The notes under the pieces: model-generated
What the model was told of the DNA's origin: nothing
What the model saw: the letters and a program-made list of their open reading frames with translations, nothing else
The model's database searches: none
From: Nitrosospira sp.
Lineage (GTDB): Bacteria; Pseudomonadota; Gammaproteobacteria; Burkholderiales; Nitrosomonadaceae
NCBI GenBank assembly: GCA_026399575.1
Contig: JAPLQS010000056.1
Span: 1 to 64,000 of the forward strand
Direction of reading: 5' to 3'
Length of the DNA stretch: 64,000 bases
Translations under genes and position numbers: made by a program
Shown here: positions 42,638-52,735 of the stretch, piece after piece
Position numbering within the stretch: position 1 is the stretch's first letter
How the letters are laid out: every line of letters starts with the position of its first letter

Positions 42638-44817
42638 GCAATCCTCTCCCAGATCGTCACTTCCGATAATGTGTGCTGAAATTTATGCCGGGTTTCACGG
42701 ATGACAAAAGGTACTTCCTGCGGTCCTTGAACCAGCTTGAAATGACTGCCAAGAATTTCTTTCAGGCCATCCAGAGTGCCGAAACTTTCACCATCGCGCT
42801 TGAACCCGCCTATCCATGCTTCCCGTTTGGTGTGTTCCTTCAACCAGGTATAGGGTGAAGCGATCAGCAGCAAGCCACCGGGATTCAGCCGGGTATGAAT
42901 GCTGCTGAGCAGTTTGGTTGGGTCGTACAGACGATCAATCAGATTGGCCGCGAGTATGAGGTCATAACCTGAGAACAATGGTTTGAGGTTGCACGCGTCA
43001 CCCTGGTAGAACTCAACTTTATGCTTGACGTCGTCCAGACCAAGACCGCTCAGGGTGCGCTCCTTGTAGAAAACGAGTTCACCTTCATCCGTCAACGTAT
43101 AGCGCAGCACGCCTTGTTCTGCAAGTTGCACACCCTGGCCGATAAAGCGGGCGGAAAAATCAATGCCGGTGACGTGGTCGAAATGCCGCGCCAACTCGAA
43201 AGTGGCGCGCCCCGAGGCGCAGCCCAGATCAAGCGCCTTGTGTGCCGGTTTGCCGTGCATGGCGACAATGGCCAACTCGGCCAGCGCCACCGAAAAATTG
43301 ACTACGCCGAAATAAGTGTCCCCATAATGGAATTCCGCATACTCTGAGAGCAATTTGTCGGTTTCATAATGCGAGCCAGGCTGAGCAGCAGGCATAGCGG
43401 CAATTACATAGCGAAACCCGGCATGCTGGAAGAAATGACGGCGAAAGGCATAGCGAGCACTCTTCAGCGACTCATTGCCGCATGAAATCCAGGAGCCGCC
43501 TTTGATGAGATTGTGCCGATCATCGAAGGTCGGCGTAGTGAAATCATCGTAATGCGGGTGGATATCGAAACCTGCAAATGGATAAGTCGGTGTTTCCATC
43601 CATTGCCAGACATTACCGACCACATCGAAAAATTCTCCCTGTGGAAATTCGGTAACGGAACAACTGGAAGCGAAGTAGTCTAGATGGATATTGCCCGCTG
43701 CCACTGCGGTACGCGGGACTTCGGACAAACCCGCTACGTCGTATAACCGGTACCATTCATCTTCTGTCGGCAGTCTAACTGGTTGCCCGCATGCCGCCGC
43801 TTTCCAGTTGCAGAAGGCCTTGGCCTCGTGATAGTTCACCTCCACCGGCCAATCCCATGGCATGGCCACTTCTTCAGTCATCAAACGCAGCCGCCAGTCG
43901 GAGCCATGTCTGACCCAGAAAGTGGGATGCTCGGCGCGCACGTGGTTTAGCCAGGCGCGGCCTTCTTCTTCCCAGCAAGCTTCCATGGCATAGCCATCTG
44001 CCTGGACGAAAGCCAGGAATTCCTGGTTGCTGACCAGATAGCAGCTGGCCTGAAAAACCGGAACTTCCGCTATGTGACTGCCATATTCGTTGTCCCAACC
44101 ATAGATCGGATCGGTCTTGCTTTTACCGAGATGCACCGTACCCGCCGCTACGGTAATGAGCCGGTTTTGCGGTACCGGCCCGGATTTGCGGCAGGGCTCC
44201 CAGTCAGGATGTGGCTTGACGTATTCAAGTGCATGCTGCCGGATCAATACTGAAGAGGTTTCCAGGTGGATGAGTTCATGTTCGATCCCCATCAGAATGG
44301 TCCACCAAGGGTGGTCCCAGCCTATCGGCAAGGTGAGCGGAGTTTCGCTGATAAGCCGGTCGACGGTATTGCGTACGCTATTGCGATAGGCGCGCACTTC
44401 CTCGACTGCAGGCCAATCATAGTGCGTGGTGTTGAGATCATCCCAGCTCATCTCATCAACCCCGACCGCGAACATGGATTCCATCCTGGGGTTGATCCGC
44501 TCCGTGATCAGTCCCGCAAGTAGCAACTTGTTGGTAAAGAAAGTTGCGGTATGGCCCAGATAGAAGATCAGCGGATGCCGCAACGAGATGGGTTTCTTGT
44601 AGTAGGCTGCATTATCGCGCAACATTTCGAAAAGCTGCTCGTAACGGTCGAATGTGGCGTGGAAGTAGGCACGTATCTCCCTCCGCTTGGCTGCAGTATC
44701 ATCGCCGCTGAGTAAAGGTGTTCTTTGCAAGAGCTGTTGTCGCATAGGGTGTTCTGTCGGATTTTCGCAAGCTGCCTGATGCTCTGCCGGATTTAGTACG
44801 TGCAATATGGTGTTCAC
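42634..44817 (-). CDS. ovoA: Bifunctional 5-histidylcysteine sulfoxide synthase / methyltransferase OvoA
   Basis: A 727-residue OvoA. The iron-binding DinB-like domain has HELIHLE with His180, His184 and Glu186, plus a His near 89; the FGE-sulfatase-like domain runs over the middle (GGSWISCGNESLKSARYAFR), and the C-terminal SAM methyltransferase begins near 540 with LDLGCASGRATFE. OvoA joins Cys to His with oxygen and later methylates thiohistidine to ovothiol A. The annotated start is GTG at 44817; no good ribosome site is seen and an ATG at 44745 is an alternative. It overlaps ovoB. Confidence 0.9.
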   Translation of the reverse strand: MNTILHVLNPAEHQAACENPTEHPMRQQLLQRTPLLSGDDTAAKRREIRAYFHATFDRYEQLFEMLRDNAAYYKKPISLRHPLIFYLGHTATFFTNKLLLAGLITERINPRMESMFAVGVDEMSWDDLNTTHYDWPAVEEVRAYRNSVRNTVDRLISETPLTLPIGWDHPWWTILMGIEHELIHLETSSVLIRQHALEYVKPHPDWEPCRKSGPVPQNRLITVAAGTVHLGKSKTDPIYGWDNEYGSHIAEVPVFQASCYLVSNQEFLAFVQADGYAMEACWEEEGRAWLNHVRAEHPTFWVRHGSDWRLRLMTEEVAMPWDWPVEVNYHEAKAFCNWKAAACGQPVRLPTEDEWYRLYDVAGLSEVPRTAVAAGNIHLDYFASSCSVTEFPQGEFFDVVGNVWQWMETPTYPFAGFDIHPHYDDFTTPTFDDRHNLIKGGSWISCGNESLKSARYAFRRHFFQHAGFRYVIAAMPAAQPGSHYETDKLLSEYAEFHYGDTYFGVVNFSVALAELAIVAMHGKPAHKALDLGCASGRATFELARHFDHVTGIDFSARFIGQGVQLAEQGVLRYTLTDEGELVFYKERTLSGLGLDDVKHKVEFYQGDACNLKPLFSGYDLILAANLIDRLYDPTKLLSSIHTRLNPGGLLLIASPYTWLKEHTKREAWIGGFKRDGESFGTLDGLKEILGSHFKLVQGPQEVPFVIRETRHKFQHTLSEVTIWERIA

Positions 44818-45008
44818 GAAGAAGGTCGGGTTATTTTGTTATCTAAAAATATAATTAAAATCAATGTGTAACAACTCTTTATTAAATCAATTTCGATATT
44901 CAGAGGCGGCCTTCCTGCAACCATATAATTCCCATGGTTTTAAGCTTTCCTCTTCCACAAGGAACCACATTCTACAGTACCTTTTGAAATTGAGATTGTG
45001 GAGGAAGC
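44818..45008. other. AT-rich region upstream of ovoA
   Basis: About 190 bp with no gene; the part near 44838-44875 is rich in A and T and likely holds the ovoA promoter, but no clear boxes stand out. The GT gene end is on the same strand. Confidence 0.4.
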
Positions 45009-47588
45009 CTAGTAGCCCAAATACCCCTGCGCGATTCGGTAATATACACGGCGCAACGGCTTGTTATCCCGCATGATCTCGCGATACTGGATTGGACCAG
45101 GTTGATAGAGCATCGGATCCAGGTCCTTGCCTGCCCGATTACGCTCAAGATGTCTATATTCCATCCCCACCAGAATGATTGGCCGGGTTGTTGGCGCTGG
45201 CGCCGGCGACCAAAAGTCGTACATGGCACTCTTATCCCCAAACACGTTGCGGGAGTGAATCTCCATTCTGTTCCCGCCATGATTATAGAAAGACAAGGCA
45301 CTTGCAACCGACCATCTGCTCATGCCGACAACAATCGGCTCCTGCCCGGTCTGGCGTCGGACATCCTGTGCAATTTGTTCGATTTCATTCGTGGCTTCAC
45401 GCCAGAAATAATGTTTTGTGAAATTCGGGTATGGGGCCCCTGGTATTCCAAGCACTGCATAGTGCAATACAAATGCATAGAAAAACATGGCAACTATGAT
45501 CGTCGGTTTCCACATTGCTCGCAAACGGCTGGCGATAGCGCGCTGATCACCAACCTGCCCCATCATCCATGCCACCGTCGGCAGCAGCATAAGCCATACC
45601 GGGCTGGTCCAATGAAACTTCGGCGAACCGAACAGGCTGAGGCAGAAGAATATTGCCAGCGGTACAACAGTGAATATCCGTATGAACAGGCGGCGCCGGC
45701 GTGCATATTGACCATCATCGCGATCGCTGCCTGGCAGTAGCGCCAATATTGCAGCGAGCAAACCTACAGGGGTCAGCAATATCAGCATGTGCAGAAACAG
45801 GTAATGCAGCGAGAACTGATCGCCTATTCCTTTGGCTCGTTGCGACTGGAACAGGAACGACACCCACTGATGCTCGCTGTTCCAGATGATGACTGGCGAA
45901 AACAGCAGCAATGCCAGTGCTGCTGCGAGATACGGATGCGGGCGGCGCAGCCAGCGGCGTGCAATCGGATCCAGGATCACAAACAGCAAAGCTGCAATAC
46001 CCAGCAGACCAAGGGTGTATTTGGATAGTATGCCCAAGCCGAATGCAATACCCATACCCAGCCAGGCTGAACTGCGACCCGCTACCAACGCTCGTTCCAT
46101 GTAGTACAACGTAGCGGCCCAGGCAGCGAGCAACGGCGCATCGGGGGTCATCAACATGCCGGAAGCAAAGCTTAGCGGCAGCACGGCCAGCAGCAGCACG
46201 GTGCGCATGCCCGTCGATTTGTCGTACAGATTGCGCGCCAGCGCATACAGATAACCCATCGTTACCAGACCACAGAGGAAGGCGCCGATGCGCACCCCGA
46301 ATTCGTTGTCGCCCGCGATTGCGGTGCCTAGCCAGATCAGCCACGCAGTCATCGGCGGATGATCCAGAAAGCTCAGATCCATGTGCTGGGCATAACTCCA
46401 GTAATATGCCTCATCCGGAATCAGTTGCGCCTGGCCAAGATAGATCAGACGCAGCAACAAGGTAAATGCCACCACCCCGACCGCCGCCACCCGCCAGCGC
46501 ACATCCAATGATGGCGGATTCTGCCCGACTGGAAATACATAAAAGGCGGAACCCAGATAGTTGATCGCTGCCGTTGCAGCGATCGCCGGGAAGATTGCCA
46601 GTGTGGCCGGGACGTGCCAGCCATAGACCAGCAAGGCCAGCACTCCACCGCGCAGCAACAACGCAAATATGCCCACCGTTAGAAAACGGCCGAATTGGCG
46701 CCAGCGCAGATAACCTGAGTGATGCGGACGAAATGACCATTTGGAATTGAGCGAATAGTTCACTGCAGCAGCCACGAAGAAACTGCTGACATGCGCCACA
46801 GCAAGCCCGGTCTCGCGGCTCATCAGCCAGTGGAACAGCAACGCATCAACGACCACACCGAACAACCCGACCGCCGCAAAGCGACTGGCGGTACCGACAG
46901 AGACCGTGCCCCCCGCCAATATCATCAAGCGCTGCAGATAAGTCCACTGATGGACAAAGGACAGCTTGGAGGTGCCCTGTGTCCGGTCACGGAAACAGAT
47001 GGGTACTTCCACCACCCTGAGTTTGCCCTGACCCGCCATGATCAGCTCAAGCAGGATCTTGTACCCGCGTGCATTTCCGGCAATGGTCGCCGCTAGATCC
47101 CGGCGGAAGGCGAAGAATCCGGAAGTGGCATCATTCACATCACAGATGGGACGTGCGAGCCAGCCACCGACGCGTGACAGCCATTGCCGATACCATGGCC
47201 AACCCTCGGTGCTTCCGCCCGGTACGTAACGGCTGCCGACGGCCACGTCATGGCTGCCATCCAGCACTGGCGCCACCAACGCAGGCAAGCGCTCAGGCGG
47301 GTGACTCAGATCCGCATCCATCACCACGATGACATCGCCTTGCGCCACCGCCACCCCGGCCAGGATGGATGCCGTCAGATCCGGTTTCTCCCGGCGTTCA
47401 ATCAGCCGCACGTTGGCCTGTCCTTCCCAAGCACGAACCTTGTCGGGCGTGCCGTCGCTTGAGCCATCATCAACAAAAATGACTTCGAAGCTATCCGGTG
47501 GCAGATCGAGTGCAAACAGACGAGTCAGCAACGGATCGATGTTGTCTGTTTCGTTGAGCGTGGGAACTACTACAGAAAATCGTGTCAT
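45009..47588 (-). CDS. Fusion of polyprenol-phosphate glycosyltransferase (GT2), GtrA domain and GT39-like lipid-sugar transferase
   Basis: An 859-residue membrane protein of three units. Residues ~1-230 are a dolichyl-phosphate-mannose-synthase-like GT2 (VVVPTLNETDN, VDDGSSDGT, VMDADLSHPPE). ~235-355 form a GtrA-like four-helix membrane unit (SRFAAVGLFGVVVDA, NYSLNSKWSF). ~370-859 are a GT39/ArnT-like polytopic domain with a periplasmic loop motif (IPDEAYYWSYAQHMDLSF). The unit likely loads a sugar on a lipid carrier, flips it, and transfers it to an envelope target; the acceptor is unknown. Confidence 0.83.
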   Translation of the reverse strand: MTRFSVVVPTLNETDNIDPLLTRLFALDLPPDSFEVIFVDDGSSDGTPDKVRAWEGQANVRLIERREKPDLTASILAGVAVAQGDVIVVMDADLSHPPERLPALVAPVLDGSHDVAVGSRYVPGGSTEGWPWYRQWLSRVGGWLARPICDVNDATSGFFAFRRDLAATIAGNARGYKILLELIMAGQGKLRVVEVPICFRDRTQGTSKLSFVHQWTYLQRLMILAGGTVSVGTASRFAAVGLFGVVVDALLFHWLMSRETGLAVAHVSSFFVAAAVNYSLNSKWSFRPHHSGYLRWRQFGRFLTVGIFALLLRGGVLALLVYGWHVPATLAIFPAIAATAAINYLGSAFYVFPVGQNPPSLDVRWRVAAVGVVAFTLLLRLIYLGQAQLIPDEAYYWSYAQHMDLSFLDHPPMTAWLIWLGTAIAGDNEFGVRIGAFLCGLVTMGYLYALARNLYDKSTGMRTVLLLAVLPLSFASGMLMTPDAPLLAAWAATLYYMERALVAGRSSAWLGMGIAFGLGILSKYTLGLLGIAALLFVILDPIARRWLRRPHPYLAAALALLLFSPVIIWNSEHQWVSFLFQSQRAKGIGDQFSLHYLFLHMLILLTPVGLLAAILALLPGSDRDDGQYARRRRLFIRIFTVVPLAIFFCLSLFGSPKFHWTSPVWLMLLPTVAWMMGQVGDQRAIASRLRAMWKPTIIVAMFFYAFVLHYAVLGIPGAPYPNFTKHYFWREATNEIEQIAQDVRRQTGQEPIVVGMSRWSVASALSFYNHGGNRMEIHSRNVFGDKSAMYDFWSPAPAPTTRPIILVGMEYRHLERNRAGKDLDPMLYQPGPIQYREIMRDNKPLRRVYYRIAQGYLGY

Positions 47589-47907
47589 GCTGATTGCAGC
47601 TAGGTTAGATGTGCTTGGAGAAGTCGACGAGAAGGAGTCTGGGGAACTGTTGGCGGGAAGCGTAGCACAACTCCCGGAGAGAGAGGTGATTCATATGATC
47701 TGTCGGAATATTTTCCATGAAGATTCTCTAAACAAGCAGCCCTGCATGATCCTTGAAGCCAATAAACCCTGACTTTGCAATTCCCCGGCTTTCCTCGATC
47801 CTCTATGCTGCTGTACATGGCAACAACTGATATGAATAACTGGGCGGATTGAGGTGAAGCCACAGGGTGTGTCAATACGCTATAATGCAACCTTTTTGCT
47901 CTGACCA
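47589..47907. other. Divergent intergenic region between GT fusion and ccm operon
   Basis: About 320 bp with no gene; open frames here have no protein-family features. The ccmA -10 box is at 47881-47886. Confidence 0.5.
47881..47886 (+). promoter_or_regulatory. Putative -10 element of the ccm operon
   Basis: A perfect TATAAT 22 bp upstream of the ccmA ATG. No strong -35 hexamer is seen at 16-18 bp, so an activator or another start is possible. Confidence 0.4.
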
Positions 47908-48528
47908 ATGTCGATATTGCAGGGAAGTGACCTGGAATGTGTGCGCGGTGACCGCAGGTTATTCAGGGATATCAATTTTTCCCTCAATGCGGGTGAGCTG
48001 CTGCAGGTGCATGGGCCCAATGGTAGCGGCAAGACCAGTCTGCTACGGATGTTGTGTGGGCTGGCGACTCCAGCCCATGGGAAAATCTGTTGGCATGGCA
48101 CGGATATCCGCTCTTTGAAGGGGGATTATTACGGCGCCATCACTTATCTTGGTCACTTGAGCGGAGTGAAAGACGATTTGACCGCTATTGAGAATCTGCG
48201 GATTTCCAGCGCACTTGCAGGTGTCGAGATTGAGGCAAAAAAGGCGCACGAAGCCCTGCAGCATATGGGATTGGGTGGACGCGAGTTATTGCCCGCAAAG
48301 GTGCTGTCGCAAGGACAGCGGCGCAGAGTGGCGCTAGCACGCTTGTTGGTCTGCGGTACGGTATTGTGGATACTGGATGAGCCATTGGCAGCACTGGACA
48401 GTGCGGCGGTAAAATTAATGCAAACTCTGCTGGAGCAGCATCTGGGGAAAGGCGGCATGGTGGTGATGACAACCCATCAGGAGATTGATATCACTACTGG
48501 CGCAACCCAACGGTTGCAACTTACCTAG
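47908..48528 (+). CDS. ccmA: Heme exporter ATP-binding protein CcmA
   Basis: A 206-residue ABC ATPase of the cytochrome c maturation system. Walker A GPNGSGKT is at 36-43, the signature is SQGQRRR, Walker B is LWILDEPLAAL. With CcmB and CcmC it drives release of heme-loaded CcmE. First gene of the ccmABCDEFGHI operon and 1 bp from ccmB. Confidence 0.94.
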   Translation: MSILQGSDLECVRGDRRLFRDINFSLNAGELLQVHGPNGSGKTSLLRMLCGLATPAHGKICWHGTDIRSLKGDYYGAITYLGHLSGVKDDLTAIENLRISSALAGVEIEAKKAHEALQHMGLGGRELLPAKVLSQGQRRRVALARLLVCGTVLWILDEPLAALDSAAVKLMQTLLEQHLGKGGMVVMTTHQEIDITTGATQRLQLT

Positions 48529-48529
48529 C

Positions 48530-49189
48530 ATGTCTCTGTGGGTAATCCAGCGCGACCTTCTTCTGGCGATGCGACGGCGGTCGGATGTTCTGACCACGCT
48601 GTTTTTTTTCATCATTGTGGTGAGTTTGTTTCCCCTCGGTGTGGGTCCGGAAATCAATATACTCCGCACCATGGCGCCGGGCGTGGTGTGGGTGGCGGCA
48701 CTGCTGGCTTCAATGTTATCCCTGGGGAGAATGTTTTCCAGCGATTATCTGGATGGCACACTGGAGCAGATGCTGCTCTCGCCCCAGTCGTTATCCATGC
48801 TGGTATTGGGCAAAGCGCTGGCACATTGGCTGGTGACGGGGGTGCCGCTGGTGCTGATGTCGCCAGTACTGGGCATCCAATATGACTTGTCGGCGGATGC
48901 ACTACTGGTACTGACTGCATCGCTGTTGCTGGGCACGCCGGTTCTGAGTCTGATTGGTGCCATCGGTGCGGCGCTGACTTTAGGTCTGCGGGGCGGTGGC
49001 GTATTGGTATCGCTGCTGGTGCTGCCATTGTATATCCCGATACTGATTTTTGGTGCGGGAGCGGTAGAAGCAAGCGCAGCGGGTTTGGGAGCAGGTGCAC
49101 ATTTGTCGCTACTGGGCGCTTTTTTGCTGGCGTCGCTGGTATTGGCGCCGTGGGCCACGGCAGTTTCATTGCGAATTTCGATGGAATGA
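48530..49189 (+). CDS. ccmB: Heme exporter membrane protein CcmB
   Basis: A 219-residue inner-membrane protein with six helices (for example TTLFFFIIVVSLFPLGVG, and VLVSLLVLPLYIPILIFGAG). MSLWVIQRDL is the usual N-terminus, so the start at 48530 is chosen over the frame opening at 48485. It forms the membrane partner of CcmA. Confidence 0.93.
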   Translation: MSLWVIQRDLLLAMRRRSDVLTTLFFFIIVVSLFPLGVGPEINILRTMAPGVVWVAALLASMLSLGRMFSSDYLDGTLEQMLLSPQSLSMLVLGKALAHWLVTGVPLVLMSPVLGIQYDLSADALLVLTASLLLGTPVLSLIGAIGAALTLGLRGGGVLVSLLVLPLYIPILIFGAGAVEASAAGLGAGAHLSLLGAFLLASLVLAPWATAVSLRISME

Positions 49190-49263
49190 AGAAAGCAATT
49201 CTGAATTTTAGGTTTTTAGTTTAGAATCGGCGGCTGCAAATATAGGACTCAGAGCTTTTAAAC

Positions 49264-50004
49264 ATGGCAATTAACTGGTTCAAGTATTCCTCTCCGGCGA
49301 GTTTTTATTTTCTGGCCGGAAAAATGATTCCACTGTTCACTATCGCCGCAATCATATTGTTTGCGGTGGGACTTTATATCGGCTTTTTTGTCGCCCCCAC
49401 CGATTTTCAGCAAGGTGAAGCCTATCGCATTATTTTCATTCATGTGCCGGCAGCGTGGATGTCGATGTTTCTCTACGTGATAATGGCGATTTGGGCCGGT
49501 ATCGGCCTTGCGTTCAACACCCGGCTTTCTTCCATGATGGCCACTGCCATTGCACCGACAGGAGCAATGTTTACTTTTCTTGCCCTATGGACTGGTGCAT
49601 TGTGGGGCAAGCCGATGTGGGGAACATGGTGGGTATGGGACGCCAGGCTCACATCCGAACTGATCCTGCTGTTTCTCTATATTGGCTTTATGTCGCTACA
49701 GGCAGCGATCGACGACCCGCGCCGTGCCGATAAGGCCGGGGCAGTAATTGCGCTGGTGGGGGTGGTCAACATACCGATCATCTATTTCTCGGTTAAATGG
49801 TGGAATACTCTGCATCAAGGAGCCACCGTCAGCGTTACGCAGTCGCCAAAAATGGCAGCCACCATGCTGACCGGCATGCTTATCATGTCCATCGCATGCT
49901 GGATGTACGCTATCGCGGTGATATTGATACGTACGCGCACCATCATTCTGGAACGCGAGCGTCATACCGCCTGGGTAGGTGAATTGCGGGGAATGGCGCA
50001 ATGA
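49264..50004 (+). CDS. ccmC: Heme transport protein CcmC
   Basis: A 246-residue six-helix membrane protein. The tryptophan-rich heme-handling motif WGTWWVWDARLT is present, with flanking His residues (IFIHVPAAW and WWNTLHQGATVS) as axial ligands. It passes heme to CcmE. The ATG is 75 bp after ccmB and overlaps ccmD by four bases. Confidence 0.94.
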   Translation: MAINWFKYSSPASFYFLAGKMIPLFTIAAIILFAVGLYIGFFVAPTDFQQGEAYRIIFIHVPAAWMSMFLYVIMAIWAGIGLAFNTRLSSMMATAIAPTGAMFTFLALWTGALWGKPMWGTWWVWDARLTSELILLFLYIGFMSLQAAIDDPRRADKAGAVIALVGVVNIPIIYFSVKWWNTLHQGATVSVTQSPKMAATMLTGMLIMSIACWMYAIAVILIRTRTIILERERHTAWVGELRGMAQ

Positions 50005-50198
50005 TCTGGGCCAGTTGGTCGGATTTCTTTTCCATGGGCGGATACGGGTTTTACGTATGGGGCTCCTATTTGGTATCGGTTGCCTGCATAGCCGGAGAAA
50101 TTGCGCTGGTATTCAATCGCAAGCGAACTTTGCTGAAACATCTCAGTCTGATTCATGAATCAACCAAACAAGAGAAAAGAGATGAAACCACGTCATAG
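50001..50198 (+). CDS. ccmD: Heme exporter small protein CcmD
   Basis: A 65-residue protein with one membrane helix ([19 protein letters not shown]) and a basic tail, as expected of CcmD, which joins CcmC and CcmE. It overlaps ccmC and ccmE. Confidence 0.85.
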   Translation: MIWASWSDFFSMGGYGFYVWGSYLVSVACIAGEIALVFNRKRTLLKHLSLIHESTKQEKRDETTS

Positions 50199-50628
50199 AA
50201 AACTGGCGATCATTGTTTCAGGTGTGAGTGCCTTGGGTATTGCTGCTGCACTGGTACTGAACGCGTTTGAAAGCAACATGGTCTTTTTCTTCAGCCCCTC
50301 CCAGGTAGCCGCCAATGAAGCCCCTGTAGGCAAAAGTTTCCGCATCGGCGGACTGGTGGAAGAAGGTAGCATCAAGCGCCAGAGTGATGGGGTAACGGTA
50401 AACTTTGTCGTAACCGATACCGCCAAAGTTATCCCTGTAGTCTATACGGGTATTCTCCCTGACCTGTTCAAGGAAGGCAAAGGCGTAGTGGCCCAGGGAA
50501 AACTGTCGGCGGATGGCGTTTTCCGCGCAGACGAAGTACTTGCCAAGCACGACGAAAATTATATGCCGCCAGAAGCTGCTGGTGCGCTGGAGCAGGCTAG
50601 AATACAAAAAACAGTAATGACACAGTGA
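50182..50628 (+). CDS. ccmE: Cytochrome c-type biogenesis heme chaperone CcmE
   Basis: A 148-residue heme chaperone. One N-terminal membrane anchor is followed by a periplasmic OB-fold ([15 protein letters not shown]) and the covalent heme site His123 in [10 protein letters not shown]. The start at 50182 (MKPRHRK) is preferred to one 27 bp upstream. It overlaps ccmD. Confidence 0.93.
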   Translation: MKPRHRKLAIIVSGVSALGIAAALVLNAFESNMVFFFSPSQVAANEAPVGKSFRIGGLVEEGSIKRQSDGVTVNFVVTDTAKVIPVVYTGILPDLFKEGKGVVAQGKLSADGVFRADEVLAKHDENYMPPEAAGALEQARIQKTVMTQ

Positions 50629-50713
50629 TCGAACCGGAGCAGGAGCAAAGTTGTCCCTGCTTACCTACCCCTTCAATCCTTAGCTCTTAACCCCTAACTT
50701 CATAGTCCCGACC

Positions 50714-52735
50714 ATGATTCCAGAACTCGGTAATTTTGCCCTTATTCTTGCGTTGCTGCTGGCGATAACACAGGGGACCCTGCCTATCATCGGTGCCGCC
50801 CGCGGCATCCCTTCATGGGTTGCACTGGCGCGACCGGTGGTACAAGGACAATTTGTATTCCTTGCGATAGCCTTTGGTTGCCTCGCTTATTCATTTGTCA
50901 ACAATGACTTCTCGGTGATGAATGTTGCCAGAAACTCCAATTCCGAACTGCCGATACAGTACCGCATTGCCGCATCCTGGGGATCACATGAAGGCTCATT
51001 GCTGTTATGGGTATTCATGCTTGCAGGCTGGTCAGTTGCGGTAAGCGTATTCAGCCGTCATCTGCCGGATGAGATGGTGGCACGGGTACTCGGTGTAATG
51101 GGGCTGGTCAGCGTGGGCTTTATCCTGTTCCTGCTGGTCACATCCAACCCATTTGATCGCCTTCTGCCTGCCGCCTTCGAGGGAAGCGACCTGAATCCCT
51201 TGCTGCAAGATCCCGGCATGGTAATCCATCCCCCCATGCTTTACATGGGTTACGTCGGCTTCTCTGTCGCCTTTGCTTTTGCCATTGCTGCGTTGATCAG
51301 CGGAGAGATGGATGCAGCTTGGGCGCGCTGGTCACGTCCCTGGACTACTGTCGCATGGGTATTTCTCACCATCGGCATCATGCTGGGCAGCTGGTGGGCT
51401 TATTATGAGCTTGGCTGGGGTGGCTGGTGGTTCTGGGATCCGGTCGAGAATGCATCTTTCCTGCCGTGGCTGGTAGGCACCGCGCTGGTTCATTCGCTGG
51501 CAGTAACCGAGAAACGTGGCAGCTTCAAAAGCTGGACTGTGCTGCTTGCCATCTGTGCATTTTCCTTAAGTCTGCTCGGCACCTTCCTGGTTCGCTCCGG
51601 GGTGCTGACGTCGGTTCATGCTTTCGCTACTGATCCCACGCGCGGCGTATTCATTCTGGCATTTCTGGTTATCGTCATTGGCAGCTCCCTGTTGCTGTTC
51701 GCCTGGCGAGCACCCAAAGTTGGTCTGGGCGGAAAATTTGATCTGGTATCCAGGGAATCGATGCTACTTGCCAATAATTTATTGCTGATGGTGGCTGCAG
51801 GCAGCGTTTTGCTGGGTACGCTTTATCCATTGATCATGGACTCGCTTGATCTCGGCAAAATATCAGTCGGCACCCCTTATTTCGAGGCAGTATTCGTGCC
51901 GCTGATGACCCCGGCAATTTTCCTGATGGGGCTAGGCCCCCTCGCCCGCTGGAAACAGGCGAGCTTGCCGGAACTGATGCTGCGTTTGCGCTGGGCTTTT
52001 GGTGTGAGCGTGGTAACCGCACTGCTGATGCCATTTGTCATGGGGGAGTGGAAACCATTGGTAAGCTTTGGCTTACTATTGGCTTTCTGGATTATTGCCA
52101 CCATCTTTGTCAGCATACGCCAGCGCCTGCATAACAGCGGCCAGGGTGGATTGTTCACAAAACTCGCCAAGCAATCACGCAGCTATTACAGCATGCATTT
52201 GGCACATTTTGGAATAGCGGTATTCATTATCGGCGTAACACTGGTGAATGGGTACGAAACCGAAAAAGATGTGCGTATGGAAATCGGCAGTACTGTGACA
52301 ATGGGCGGTTACACTTTCCGCTTCAATGGCGCAAGTCCAGTATCCGGACCTAATTACCAGGCAATGCGCGGCGATATTGACGTATTGCGTAATGGCGAGA
52401 AGATTCGTGTAATGCAACCGGAAAAGCGTACCTATAACGCTTCCGGCATGGCGATGACCGAACCCGCGATCGATACCGGTTTTCTGCGTGATCTTTATGT
52501 TGCGCTGGGTGAACCCCTGGAAGACGGTGCCTGGGTGGTACGGGTATACCATAAACCTTTTGTCGACTGGATCTGGTTTGGCTGCTTGCTGATGGCGTTT
52601 GGTGGAATATTGGCAGTGACCGACCGGCGCTACCGTCTAAAGGTGCATAACAAACATGTCGAAACTGCTACTGTGGCTGAGGACAAGAGGGCTGCCAGCA
52701 ATCCCCGTTTGTCCACAGGAGGCAAGAAAGCATGA
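50714..52735 (+). CDS. ccmF: Cytochrome c heme lyase subunit CcmF
   Basis: A 673-residue polytopic membrane protein (about 15 helices), the core of the heme ligation complex. The WWD-type motif is GWGGWWFWDPVENASF, and conserved His residues occur around HEGSLLLW and VHPPMLYMG-like IHPPMLYMGY. It sits 85 bp after ccmE and overlaps ccmG by four bases. Confidence 0.95.
   Translation: MIPELGNFALILALLLAITQGTLPIIGAARGIPSWVALARPVVQGQFVFLAIAFGCLAYSFVNNDFSVMNVARNSNSELPIQYRIAASWGSHEGSLLLWVFMLAGWSVAVSVFSRHLPDEMVARVLGVMGLVSVGFILFLLVTSNPFDRLLPAAFEGSDLNPLLQDPGMVIHPPMLYMGYVGFSVAFAFAIAALISGEMDAAWARWSRPWTTVAWVFLTIGIMLGSWWAYYELGWGGWWFWDPVENASFLPWLVGTALVHSLAVTEKRGSFKSWTVLLAICAFSLSLLGTFLVRSGVLTSVHAFATDPTRGVFILAFLVIVIGSSLLLFAWRAPKVGLGGKFDLVSRESMLLANNLLLMVAAGSVLLGTLYPLIMDSLDLGKISVGTPYFEAVFVPLMTPAIFLMGLGPLARWKQASLPELMLRLRWAFGVSVVTALLMPFVMGEWKPLVSFGLLLAFWIIATIFVSIRQRLHNSGQGGLFTKLAKQSRSYYSMHLAHFGIAVFIIGVTLVNGYETEKDVRMEIGSTVTMGGYTFRFNGASPVSGPNYQAMRGDIDVLRNGEKIRVMQPEKRTYNASGMAMTEPAIDTGFLRDLYVALGEPLEDGAWVVRVYHKPFVDWIWFGCLLMAFGGILAVTDRRYRLKVHNKHVETATVAEDKRAASNPRLSTGGKKA

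Noticed and set aside
47600-47908. Minus-strand frame in the gap before ccmA
   Set aside because: No motifs; it overlaps the ccmA promoter region and lacks a ribosome site.
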